DNA of 64,000 nt, from positions 31,272,411-31,336,410 of the forward strand of contig OX457026.1 in the NCBI GenBank assembly GCA_949752745.1. Reading direction: 5' to 3'. Position numbers and translations under genes: made by a program. The stretch comes from Protula sp. h YS-2021. Its lineage: Eukaryota; Annelida; Polychaeta; Sabellida; Serpulidae. Positions 32,909 through 44,500 of the stretch are shown in pieces. Position 1 is the stretch's first letter. Each line of letters begins with the position of its first letter. The notes beneath the pieces were generated by a model. The model was not told where the DNA came from, did no database searches, and was given only the letters and a program-made list of their open reading frames with translations.

Positions 32909-33453
32909 TTATATGAGTGAGAGAGAGAAAAGATCATCGTGCGAGACCCATGATAAGTCTGTGCAGGGAAATCCTTCCCATTTACCCAGATATTCCCGGT
33001 TGTTATTCTTATACCTACCTCGTATTACCTTATCTATATTAAAGAGGGGCTCATGGCTTAGAGATTCGCTTTCTAACTCTGGTCCGATAATATCTCCTGG
33101 GATGTGCACTTGTTTCCTGCGTCGCTGAGGACGGCGTGAGGAACGTGGCTCTTTAGAATTGCGAATAATTTTTCGAGTGGTGTTATCAGCGGGTTCTTTG
33201 CTTGTGATCCTTGTCTTCCCATCGTGAATTACTTCTGGGTTATTTAACTGCTCGCTTTGTAAAGTTTTTGTTCTCGGATCTCTACATGGATCTGATTCAT
33301 GGTCATTTCTTTCACAATCTTTTAGTTTTCCCACAGCTTGTCCAGATGTGTTACTGGGAAAAATTTTCCCGGTTGCTTTTATGTTTATAACATTTTCTTG
33401 ACTTTCTTTTTGTGAGTTTGTTAACTCACCATCTGTTTTTGTCTCCAACTCTT
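32909..33453 (-). pseudogene. chromodomain-containing C-terminal extension of integrase
   Basis: It is in frame with the integrase end, separated from it by a single TAA at 33456-33454. A polar, basic stretch (SSRRPQRRRKQV) leads to a chromodomain-like end: IDKVIRGRYKNNNREYLGKW and then EGFPCTDLSWVSHDDL. Tyr, Trp and the W-x-x-x-x-L pattern fit the chromodomain fold that targets chromovirus integrases to chromatin marks (family knowledge). The domain starts about 135 codons into this segment. Confidence in the domain is good, less so for the exact extent. Confidence 0.72.
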
Positions 33454-33456
33454 CTT

Positions 33457-34915
33457 AGTCAAGCTGGTGAAGCTCTTCACACGGTGTAACGTCTACATTT
33501 TCAATGAGCTCGTCGGGGTTTGGGGGTTCTCGATGTATATATGGTTTCAGACGGTTCACATGCACAACACTTGACAGTAGTTTGTAGTCATATGAGCGCA
33601 GCAGTCTGAAATTCACTGGACCTGTCTTTTCTATGATAACATATGGGCCTGAAAATCCTTTGTAAAATTTCTTCACTCCATTGTGTTGTACATAGGAGAA
33701 ATAACACCATACACGGTCGCCGACAGAAAATTTGTGACATTTTGCATCGCGATCATAGTACTGCTTCATACGTTCTCGGTGCCTCTCTAAGTGTGATTTG
33801 GCGTCGTCATGGGCAAATTCCAGCCTTTGGACTACTTCTGCTATTTGAGCACGGACATCCGGTGTCAAACCACTATCATCTACCTGCGGTAAACTGTGAG
33901 ATATATGTATGGATCTCTGCCATACATGAGTTAGAAAGGGGAATAGTATGTGCTTTTGATGCATACACTGGTATTGTAGCTGTACACAATAGGTCTTATG
34001 AAGTTTGACCAGTTCCGACCATTCTTGTGTACAAACATAGATAGATTCTTTACGAGGGTCTGGTAAAATTTCTCAACCAATCCGTCGCATTTTGGGTTGT
34101 AACTGCTCGTCATTAATCTTTTGGTTCCGATTAACTTGTAAGCAGTTTTCACTACTTCCGAGAGAAAGTTTGCTTCGCGATCAGACAGCAAATACTCTGG
34201 TGGCGAACAACGCATACAGATTTCATCTATAAACAATCGGGCGATGAGGGGTGCGTTTGTATGCGTATTGGAAAAGCTTCCACCATTCGAGTTGCATATT
34301 CCGCAAAATCCAGAATATGTGTCATCCCGTCATTAGGTGGTTTCAGCGGACCAACAATATTTGCCCATCTTTGACCAATTCTTGCAATCGGTAGACTCTG
34401 TAGGGGGGCTTTATATGGTACTGGAGGTTTCTTCCTTTGTGGACAATCTTCACAGGAGGCTACCCATTTCCTACATTCACTCTGCATATCTTTCCAAAAG
34501 AAATTAAGACGCAGAGTTGCATATGTTCTTGCCGCATCATAGTGTGCTCCAGCCAGGTCGCCGTGTTGTGGGTAAACACGTCGAATTTTAATTCCTGTGG
34601 AACACATAGTTGAATTCGAATTCGTGGGTCATTCTCACTAGAATGCGGGGGTACATATAATCTGTACAAGACCCCTTCATGCATAAAGTAATCCGGGGAT
34701 TCTGCTGCAACAGCTCTTGCCAGTCTCGCATCACCTGGTAAATGTTCCTCCTCCAAGAATTTGATGATTCGCAACATCCACTCTTCTCTTAGTTGCCATT
34801 GTCCCAATTTTTTGGTTGTGGTAGGTCTTGGCAGCTCCACAGTAGATGGTGTTCTACTGCTAGAAGGGTTTTTAAGTCGCTCACCTAAAATTCTAAGCCT
34901 TGCCTTTTCATGCAC
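33457..34915 (-). pseudogene. integrase of the gypsy-type element
   Basis: Segments on the minus strand: 34915-34460, 34607-34227, 34236-33931 and 33964-33457. The zinc domain (HGDLAGAHYDAAR, then CRKWVASCEDC) is seen at about 34570-34440. The core follows: the first acidic position of the DDE triad is Asn (RWANIVGP), then SDREANFLS with the second Asp and CDGLVEKF with the Glu. The C-terminal domain has a GPY/F-like segment (FYKGFSGPYVI). Frame changes at about 34590 and 34230 and the Asn substitution show that it is inactive. Confidence 0.87.
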
Positions 34916-35235
34916 TTCCTCTGGATCTCTCTTTGCCTTTTGTCTTTTAGCTACCGTGCGTGCAGAGGCTACAGCCTTTGTACGTATATTCGGTGGGAAT
35001 ATCTCATCATCAAAACCAGGAAGCGGATCTGGTGGTCCTTGATTTGACGGAGGATATTCCCTACGGCTTATTGCATGCGTCAGGTCCCTGAAGAGTCACA
35101 CCTTTTTTGTATTCTAAGGTGAAATTATATTGCTGAAAATGCATTGCCCATCGCGCAATTCTGTCTGTCCATAACCTCTCTTGAATACATAGCTTCAGGG
35201 ATTGTGGTCAGTTCTAACAGTGAACTGGGTATCTC

Positions 35236-36708
35236 TCAGATAATGTCTGAAATGTTTGATTCCGTGCACAATTGCAAGAGCCTCTCGTTCTGTCGTCGTA
35301 TATCGTCTTTCAGAATTTGACAGATTTCTTCCTGTATATCACCATATTCTTGAGTAATCGCATGATCGCTTGCATCCGTTTCTAAGATGAATTTTTCTGC
35401 AAAATTAGGAAAAGAAAGTACTGGAGATTTTTGTAGCGAGGCTTTTAGGTAATCAAAAGCCTTCTGACATTCTGAATTCCAAACAAATTGAATGTTTTTC
35501 TTCGCTAACCTGTACAACGGTCGCGCCATGATGCGGTAATTTTGAACAAAGCGTGAAAAATAAGTCGCGAGCCCAAGGAATGAACGAACATCTTTCATTT
35601 TCTTTGGAACTGGGAAATCTTGAACAGCTTGGCACTTTTGTGGATCAGTGCTAATTCCCTGTGACGAAACGATATGCCCTAAAAATTTGACCCGAGGTTG
35701 GCCGAAAGTGCATTTCTTTGCTTTAAGCTTGAGATTTGCATCTCGGAATCTGTCTAGAACCATACGTATTTGCCTTAAGTATTCGTCATAAGTGGGTGCA
35801 AATATGACATCATCCAAGTACACCAAGCATATTTCCCATGTCAAGCCAAGTAGCACTTCCATCATCAAACGGCTGAACCTACTTGGTGCATTCGTCAAGT
35901 CAAATGGCATGCGGTTGAGTCCGTCATAGGTTATAAAAGCAGTCAAGGGTTTTGACCTCTGGGTGATCTCGACCTGCCAATATCCTGATTGCAAATCTAA
36001 ACTCGCGAAAAATTTTGACCCAAAAAGACTGCCCAAAGCATCGCCAACTCTGGGCAGAGGACTGGAATCTTTAACTGTTAGAGCGTTAAGCTTTCTCATA
36101 TCTACAACAAAACGTTGGGAACTATCAGTTTGACGTACAAGTAAAACGGGTGATGTTAACGGACTAACAGATTCCCTACAGATACCTTGTTCTAGCATTT
36201 CTTGCAATTGTCTTGTTACCTCTTTCCTTTGGTTTGGAGACATACAGTATGGCACTGACTTAAAAGGTCTTGCTCCCTTTTCCAGCTGAATGTCATGTTT
36301 AATTTTGTTTGTACACCCGAGTGGTTCCCCTGGTTTTTGAAACAAGTCATCATATTCCGCTAAAAGTTGAAATAATTTCGTTTTTTGTTGTCGGTTAGGC
36401 GGATTGAGCTTGCTGACGTCTACGAAATATCTTTTAGTCACACCACTTGCCTGCTCGTATTTGTTGTTTGTGGGGGAACTAGAGAATTCTTTAAGTACTT
36501 CCGTACTGTCTGCCAGTACAAAATACGCAAGTCTGAATTTTGGAAATAAGGTTTGGGGCTTACTGGTTAAATTTGCTATTCTAACAGGCAAAAACTTATG
36601 ACCCTTCTTGATGGTAACATAACTATTTGCACTAACCAATTCTGTTTTGCGTAACACTGCTTTGCCGCTAACGCTACCAGAAATATCAGCTTTTGCTCGT
36701 GTTGACAT
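35236..36708 (-). pseudogene. reverse transcriptase and start of RNase H, gypsy-type element
   Basis: The longest open frame of the window (490 codons). RT motifs in order: RFVVDMRKLNALTV, FFASLDLQSGYWQVEI, MPFDLTNAPSRFSRLM, the catalytic box VYLDDVIF at about 35808-35826, and KKCTFGQPRVKFLGHIVS. The RNase H start (FILETDASDHA) is in frame, but the rest of RNase H is in another frame from about 35330, for example TTEREALAIVHGIKHFRHYL near 35300-35240. It is one frame with the protease C-terminal segment (36945), with a stop near 36718 between them. Confidence 0.92.
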
Positions 36709-36717
36709 ATAACACTT

Positions 36718-37219
36718 TTACATTACAATATATAACATTTTTTTACTAAATGGCGGTATCGTCACTCTGTCAGCGCAGAAAACATTCATGGGCTGTGGTA
36801 TTTTAATAATATCGCTTTGAAAATCAATTTTGATATCGTATTTCCTACGAAAATCTACTCCAAGTAACAAATTCCATGGCGTATACGGCGAAACATATAC
36901 GCTTGCTTTATAGAATGAACTTGTAATGTTCACAGGCAATTCCAAACGACCAACAAGCTTAAACGTATTTGCTCTGACAGTCGACGCATACTGCTTACAA
37001 GGCTTAACCTGTTTAATTAGCTATGGAAATTTTTGGAAAAAAGGACTCACCAACCAAAGAAAAATCAGAACCAGTATCGATTAGAGCATGTAGCTCTTTA
37101 CCATTGATTGTCACCTTGATACAGTTTCTGTTAATCAAATTCAAAGTTATCTTTCTGAATTCACATATCATAGCCCCATCGTTTGCCTGAATAACGACAG
37201 GGCAGCTTATTTTTTCCAC
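36718..37219 (-). pseudogene. aspartic protease, gypsy-type element
   Basis: The segment 37219-37013 contains the catalytic motif ALIDTGSDFSLV of retropepsins. The following segment (36945-36718, another frame) contains LLGVDFRRKYDIKIDF, the conserved second part before RT. The enzyme cleaves Gag-Pol. The frame changes near 36990. Confidence 0.85.
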
Positions 37220-37344
37220 TGTTGCCTTCTAAATCTGGGTTTCGTAGGCGAAAAGTTCTTTCTCATATTGTTTCGCCCACGGCCTTTATCGAAGGTCCCG
37301 CCCTGGATTCCTCTTTCATGCCTTTGTCATCATTGTTTTTGTCA

Positions 37345-38074
37345 TCATTTATTGGCAATTTTATTGCAGTAACGACAACAAAAATCAACGCTATTAACTG
37401 CAACTGACGGTTGCGCGAATCTACGCATGACGGCATTCGATCGTCTTGGCGGTGTCTGGCTTCTGGGGTGCTGTTGAGAAATATTCATCGTTTGGAGAAT
37501 GTTGGTGAGCGTGTTAAGCGTGGTTTGCAGCTTTTCATCTTTCTCCTGTTGTTGTTTGATAGTGGCAGTAAGTTGTTTCACCCCATTTTCATCGTACTTC
37601 TTTAGGGCACTCACAGAGCTGGATCCAGAAGTTTTAGCGCTTTCGACTACTTCACCTAGTTTCGCTTTTTCTTCTGCTTGATCAGCTGTTTGAGGCTCAG
37701 AGTCAACTACAAATGCTTTCAAGGGTCCATTCAAACCTCTTACAATCGCGTCTCTGATCTCAATGTCTGTCTTTTGCAGTCTGGCAGTTGGACTCTCGCA
37801 TCAAATTCCTGTCGCAATCTATATTGAAGTGTAGGAGCTGTGACATATTTCTGTGTAAACTGTACTCTTAGACTGTGCAGTGTTGTGTTTGCGTCCAATC
37901 CCTGAACCCATTGGAATGCAGCGCCATTCAGACCCATCCGAAAATACTGTGCTCTTGTTCCGGATTTAAGTTCTTAAGGGCTACATAACCATCGAATTTG
38001 TGAAGCCATGTTCTGGCATCCATAAAGTAGTCAATTGAAATGGCCCTGAAAAGCTGTGCATTAGAAATAGTCAT
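37345..38074 (-). pseudogene. gag of the gypsy-type element
   Basis: ATG at 38074-38072 begins a frame with FMDARTWLHKFDGYVALK, continued after a shift near 37970 by AAFQWVQGLDANTTLHSLRV and FTQKYVTAPTLQYRLRQEF. This resembles the capsid region of Ty3/gypsy Gag (retrotrans-gag type). A Lys/Glu/Gln-rich coiled-coil-like stretch follows (IKQQQEKDEKLQTTLNTLTN), then a nucleocapsid start CCRYCNK. The zinc knuckle is cut by a stop. Confidence 0.72.
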
Positions 38075-40540
38075 CTCTTAGTTGAGTGATATTTTGTGTG
38101 ACAAGAGATGTTAAAACAATCGATTACTTCTATGGTCGCACAAAATGGACTGTTGCATTTTTTTCTATTAGACTAATCAATTAAAAAGGTACCACCCACA
38201 ATGTAAATTGTAAATGTCGGCTAACTTTCATAGATGCCAAACCGGCTAATTGTCAGAAATTTAATGTTTTCACTGTCACTTAGAAAAGATTTCGATTATG
38301 AAGCTCATAAAAAGAAAATATTTCATCTCATACGCATGCAGAAACAGTTAATGGCTTCATTTAACTGAATTGTTCGATAAGTGATACAAATCTGAAATAC
38401 CATTGTGTTCTCCTAAGGAAAAACTGCTTATCTATACTGTTTGGCTTTATGTAGTGTTTACCACATAATTTGCATTTAACATCATTTTGTTTGTCATACT
38501 ATGTCATAATATTTTGAAGCCATCGTGTTTGTGTTCAGTAAACTGGCATGACGAGTAAATCGCGCGATCTATTTTTTAAAATAGGTCAGTCAGTTCTCAT
38601 GATTTTAGTTAAGCAACTTATAACCTTAATGAAATTAACTAATCTGTGAATGGATTGTTTATTGAGGAGTTGCAAGAGTTAATAATTTTCTTTCATTTTT
38701 AATATATAATACAACCCTCAAGACTTTATGTTTTGGATCAACAATTATAAATACATCACTGAGTGGCAAATTTCGGGGCACATTTTCGTATGATTTCGTA
38801 TAACCTTGGCAAGGCTCACATGAACATATCCACTAAACTCGGTATGCCAGGTTTAAAAAATATACTATTTTACTCAAGTTAACATCCATCAGTGATGATT
38901 TCCTTTCACTTGTGGACAAGAAAAAATATAGTTCCTATTTTTAAGTAAACATTTTTTCAGTAAAACTGAAGGCCCAGATGGAACAACATGCCAAAAAAGT
39001 AATTCATTTGTGAATTAACCATCTGTTGATACGTTTACGCATGCAATTCCAGTGTGCCTAAAAATATTACAAAAGTACCTATTTAATGTTTAAAAAAGGG
39101 AACGTTCCCATTTTTGTTGCTGGCATCCCGTGGTATACCAAATTCGACAGACCGGTATTGAACGGGAATACTGCAGTTCAAATATACCGAATTCGAATCG
39201 ATTAAAAACCATACTGCATAGGAATCTTCAGTATTAAATCAGTATAAGCGGCTGTGCACTATAGCGGATACAACCGATTTAAGAATTAACTGAAAATACA
39301 AGTGCCCAGCAATAATAAGTGATGTACCAGAAGATATGTACATCCCAGGATTACTTTTTGTAATCTCAAAGTCTCATTGCTTGCCAAAAACAGTCATTTT
39401 TCACAGAACACTTTTTGCATAAAGATCTTGTATTTCAGTTGCAAATAGCATGTAAATCTCTTGAATTTAAAAAGATGCGTAATCATAAAAATCAGATTTA
39501 CTAACAGATTTACTGTTTTACTCTCAGTTCGTTTTGATTCTAAACACATAGCAATCTTGGCTAAATAAACAAAATTCATATTTTCAACATTTTGATCCCC
39601 CTAATTAATTGTTGAACATTTTGAATTGTTGCTGATTTTTCTTTTAGTTCGTTGACTTCTATTCTGTGTTGACGTATAAATAATTTCAAATAACTGAATT
39701 TATTTATTGAATCAGTTTGCCTCCACCCCGACTTGTTTTAACAAAACATTTTCTGGTGCGAAATGCATTTATAACCATCATCGATGACCTAACATCTTAC
39801 GTCATTAAATTACTTCAAACAATGTAGTGTTTTTCGGTATGCATTTAGGTTTGCAACTTAGACGAAACGACTTGAATATAATTAGATACAAACGTAGTTT
39901 TGCTTTGTAGATTCTCCAAAATGCCCTCAGTTCTCGGCATACATTCAGTATTACGTTCATTATGGGTACTTTTGCGGTCTATGCAGTGATTTTGTGAGTA
40001 GTATGAAAGTGCTGCAGAGCCAGTCCTTTGCAGCTGTCGTTGCTGAAACAAACTGCAGAGGAAAACTTTGTTACAGTTCCTTTCTGGTCATGTTATTCTT
40101 TACCGGTTCAGTAGCGGTGCACTGGCGTAATGTTTGCAGTATATTTTGAGCATATTTTGCTATGCGTTGACTAAGATGCTCCTGGCCAATTCTCTACCAA
40201 AGAGCTTGATCTTTCTTCATTTCAGTAGTAAAGGCTAGGTAAAGCAACAAGTTTTAGTCATCATCTTCTGCGCAAAAAGTAGGAATAAAAAATTTTTCGG
40301 TTGTTATTATTACGAAGTAAAATTTTGAGAAGTAGCAGTCACCACATACAAACCTTCGTGAGCTTGGTCATTATTCTAAAAACGGTAAGTAAAAGCTTGA
40401 CGACTATTATTTCGGAAAACATGTAATGGTCAAACAGATACAACAAGGTAAGTGTTACACCAGCTGGCTTAAATTCCATAAATGTGACGCATAAATGCTT
40501 GTATACTTCGAATTTATTGTGCATATGCAAATGTGATGTG
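38075..40540. other. AT-rich sequence upstream of the gypsy-type gag, no LTR recognised
   Basis: The 5' LTR and primer-binding site would be expected in the first kilobase. No TG...CA boundaries or tRNA-complementary stretch could be supported. No gene seen. Confidence 0.45.
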
Positions 40541-41560
40541 AACTTTGAATTCGATGTTCAAGGTCTCAGGTCATGTGATCTGTGTTATTCAGGATCATAT
40601 TAGGGCCCCACGTCCTAGACGAAATTAGGTGACTTGACCTGCGTTATCTCAAAAACTATTGGTAATCAAGTAATTTTGACTTCGCTTTCGAACTTCGTCT
40701 CCCTCTAAGGCATTACACAAGAGATGCCTTCGTGACGTAAGCTTGAAGCTAGAAGTTCAAAGTCAAAGATCAGGTCGTCTTATTATCTCGGAAAAGCGAT
40801 ATCGATCTTATTCTTGGATTCGTGGAACACTGGAGGAAACTCCTTGATTTGAACTATAAACTAGACGTGCAGTGAAAGGTACTTGACCTTGTTAAGTCAG
40901 AAACCATCAGAGATTTCGAAATCATTTTCGGACGACACCTCCAATAAGGAATTAAATAAAATGACCCGAAGTGTGACCTTTAAAAGGTCAAGTACTGACT
41001 TCTAGAACTTTTTAAAGTTAGACCTAGATCTTAAAAGTCAAAGATCACTTGACATGTGTTTTCTCGAAAACCTTTTCAGACAGTGATTTTGAACTTATTT
41101 ATGGACGCCATCTCCTCCAATAGCCAATATTTTCAAGGTCAAAGTTTACCTTGCTACATAACGGTTATCTTCGTTATCTGAACTTTGACCTTGATGTTCA
41201 AGTCCAAAGGCTACGTGTACTGTGTTATTTCTGATCTCAAATGCTTCTACGGATTCTACCTCCTCCACAGAGTTATATAAAGCCTAACATCGAGATCTGA
41301 ATTTGGACTCAGGTGTTTACAGTGAAAGGCAAGTTTCTAGAGCGATTTCGAACTCCGTCTGCAACAAAGAATCACTTAAGTTATTGCGTTGTAATGAGAA
41401 CTTCTACCTACATCTTCGTGATCTTAACCTTCACCTACATTTTAAGGTCAAAGATCAGTGACCGGAGTTATCTTGGAAATCTTTAGAGACAGATAGCGGC
41501 ATTACGAACCATTTTAGGACTTCATGCCCTGTTTTTGGCATATACAAGGGTTACTTCCTG
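40541..41560. repeat. degenerate tandem array rich in AGGTCAAAG words
   Basis: Roughly 120-165-bp diverged units, each with a variant of AAGGTCAAAGATCA, followed by GTGTTATCTCGAAAACC and an ACTTCGTCTCC-like segment. At least six units are visible. The exact period needs computation. Similar arrays are widespread in marine invertebrate genomes, to my knowledge. Confidence 0.65.
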
Positions 41561-44500
41561 ATCTTTTCATTAGATGGTCAAGGAAAAGTCATGTCTTAGC
41601 TTATAAACTGCTAGAGATCATGTTTACTTCGTTTTAAGACCCCACCAGTTCCTTGAAGAGATATCGCTGTCAGACTCCTTCAAAAGTGAAATTTAGGTTA
41701 CCGTCAGTGTGTGCTGATGAAACTTAAGTAAAAGATAAAATGTTATAGCTTCACTGTTACTCACCTTTTATGTTGGGACACATTGGTCTAATATAAAATG
41801 CCTTTTTCACTCACAGTCTTTGAAACGATTGCTTTGAAATTTTGCGCGAATGTTTTCCAGGCTTACTGCACAAGGAATACTTGTTCTCTTACAGTTCTGA
41901 TAGGTTAATTTCAAATTGTATTTAGAAGCCATTTTAATCAGCTTTGTCTAATTAAATGTTGTATGAATTACAGATTTTGACGATCCTTAAAAATTGGTTA
42001 AAATAAAGGCATTTAAACACCATTTTGAAGCCAAATTTCAAAAACACAGGATCGCTTTCAATTTTTTCTCGAATATTTCCAAGGTAACTCTGTTTTGAAA
42101 TTGTCTCTTTCGACATATTTTTGATCCGATTGCTTTGAATTTTCTATGACTATTCTTCTCCTAAAATAACTTAATTACAATTTGCTAAATCGTGCCTGAG
42201 GTTAAAATACTTCCTTAGACACACTCACTCTTTCCTATGTAAATATGTTTTACGCGATTATACAAAATCTATGCAAAAGGTGACATTTTTAATTTGTTGG
42301 CAGCCATCTTTCAAAATTGTGAGGAAAGACGAAATGTGAAGTGCTGTGTTTCGGAAATAGTGAGACTTATATAAACATGATGAGACTCAGGTTAGGTTTG
42401 AATTTCTTGTGGGTATTCACTGTACAGACCTTTTCATTTTCTCAATCATTTTAGGGAAAGCATAAAAATAAATGTGCTTGCAAAGTGACTTTTTGTATTA
42501 TTGAACTGCCACATTATCCGCAAATGTTATGAACCATTACAAAATTTTACGCATATGTCAAGTGCAAAAGATTCCCCCGAATTTGATTTTCCACTTGAAA
42601 TACGGGGAGGTTGTCAGGCAATTAACACTTTATAGACACAGTTGGTGTGCGGCTAATGACTTAGTAATTTATGGCCAGTATTTGACCAGTTTTCAAAATA
42701 TCATTCTTTCTAAAAGTCTAGGCCAAAGGCTTCAAAGAGTGAAAGAATTGTTCTCTAGCAAAATATTATTTTGATAAGAGCCCTCCGCAATCTCAAAAGA
42801 AATGCTTCGCACCAATATCTCTATTCGAAATCACAGGGACGAAATCCAATTTTGATAGCAGTTATTTTAGCTAATTTTTGACAAAATCTGCGAAACACGG
42901 TGTAAGGTTACCACTTATAAAGGCCTATGGTGTTCCTGCAGTCCTTAATATCAACCATTTTTTTTAAATTATCTTAGGGGGCATTACCCCTTATCACCAG
43001 ATCTTGCTAGGGGATATAGTTCTGAGCGATATACCACTTTAAGTTTTGCATTTTCATGTCAGAACAAACTTTTATAAAACTAAGTCCTGTAAGATGTTAG
43101 TACCGAAATGAGTTCTTCAGCACACCTGAATGTAACATAAAAACACTGCATTAGTCAAACATGGTTTTGCTGTATCAGATTAATAATCAACCAAAATAAT
43201 ATTCCAAAAGCTTATAGAAATCAATGTCTTTTGAAACAAATATAAGAATTTTCTGAACTATAGTATTCAAACTTACGATAAACTATTTAAATTATTTCTA
43301 TTAATCCATTGTTAAACAAACCAATTTGAAACCTTTTCACATGGTTTTATTTGCTTTAAAACATTAAAAAACAGGCTTGAAAAGGGCAAAAAGATTATAA
43401 TCAAAGCACATTTCAATAGTGAATTAGGAAGAGCCAGATAAAAGCAATAGAGCATTAACAAGTTCAAAGACTGTTCTTAAATTTAATATGTTTGAAACAG
43501 AATTAGAAACATGTTGTAGTGAGGACTCAAACCACCATCAATCAATAACAGATTTAAACATGCAGTCGTGCAGCGCACTGGTATAATTCTAAGGCATTTT
43601 GATATGCCACTACAAAACCACTAGTATGTGCTCAGGTGAATTTGTCAAATACTGTTTTTTTAAAACGGTAACGAAATTTATGCCGAATATTACATCAGGA
43701 AATCGAGAAATGCTTAGAATTAGTTTAATTTAAATGCCAAGAAAATCTTAAAGATATTGTTTCAAATATAGATAGAAGGTGTATCGTTGTCGTATGGTTG
43801 GGTACACAGGACATATTATAGCAGAACCAAATATAAACGAAACAGGGGTTCTTGTTTCTTTAGGCGCTGAAGAGGGTCTGTTCATGGATAGCAGAGGCAC
43901 AGTAGCTATCCGTTTTACGAATATTAAGTGTGTTTTTCACGCTACGCTTCGCTATATTCTATTGATTTCAATCTAGCTAAAATTACAATCGTTGAAAGAG
44001 AGAACACCAAATCTATTTCGCCGCTGAGCACCTGTAAAAGCAGCTTCCATACGTAAAAAGCGAACGTAGCTTTCAGTAGCTTATACTGGCAAAAGAAAGA
44101 GTGCCATTTATAGAGCTAAAGAGCACTGTAATGCGAATCTACATTTTGAAATAAAGAAAATATCAACAATAATAGAAGTCTCCGAACGAGCGGTATTCAA
44201 CAAAACGTATGTGAGACAAGAAATCAGTCAAACAGCAAATATTCACTATAAGAACAATCCAATTGCAAACCAAATTATAAAATATAAAATTGATCCGTGA
44301 TTGATCAAAACCGATACCGTTACAAACGTGTAGCTGCAATAAAAAGTAAGAAATTCACTTTTAGAATTTGTCTTCTAATTATGCATCTGCTTACCATGGA
44401 CTTGCAAAAATAAAGTGTTAAAGCCTGGCTTAAATATCACAATTGACAACGTGATCATAGTATCGATGTCCCAAATGTGGATGTCCAAAATATCGTGTTA

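Larger units (their letters stand above)
28736..38074 (-). mobile_element. decayed Ty3/gypsy-type element with env, chromodomain and accessory ORFs
   Basis: A 9.3-kb coding series on the minus strand in the order gag, protease, reverse transcriptase/RNase H, integrase, chromodomain, env-like gene, membrane-type accessory ORF, second accessory ORF. This is the gene order of an env-bearing, retrovirus-like Ty3/gypsy element. Almost every gene has stops or frameshifts, so it is an old endogenous copy. LTRs, primer-binding site and polypurine tract were not recognised. The boundaries given are only the outer coding limits. Confidence 0.88.
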
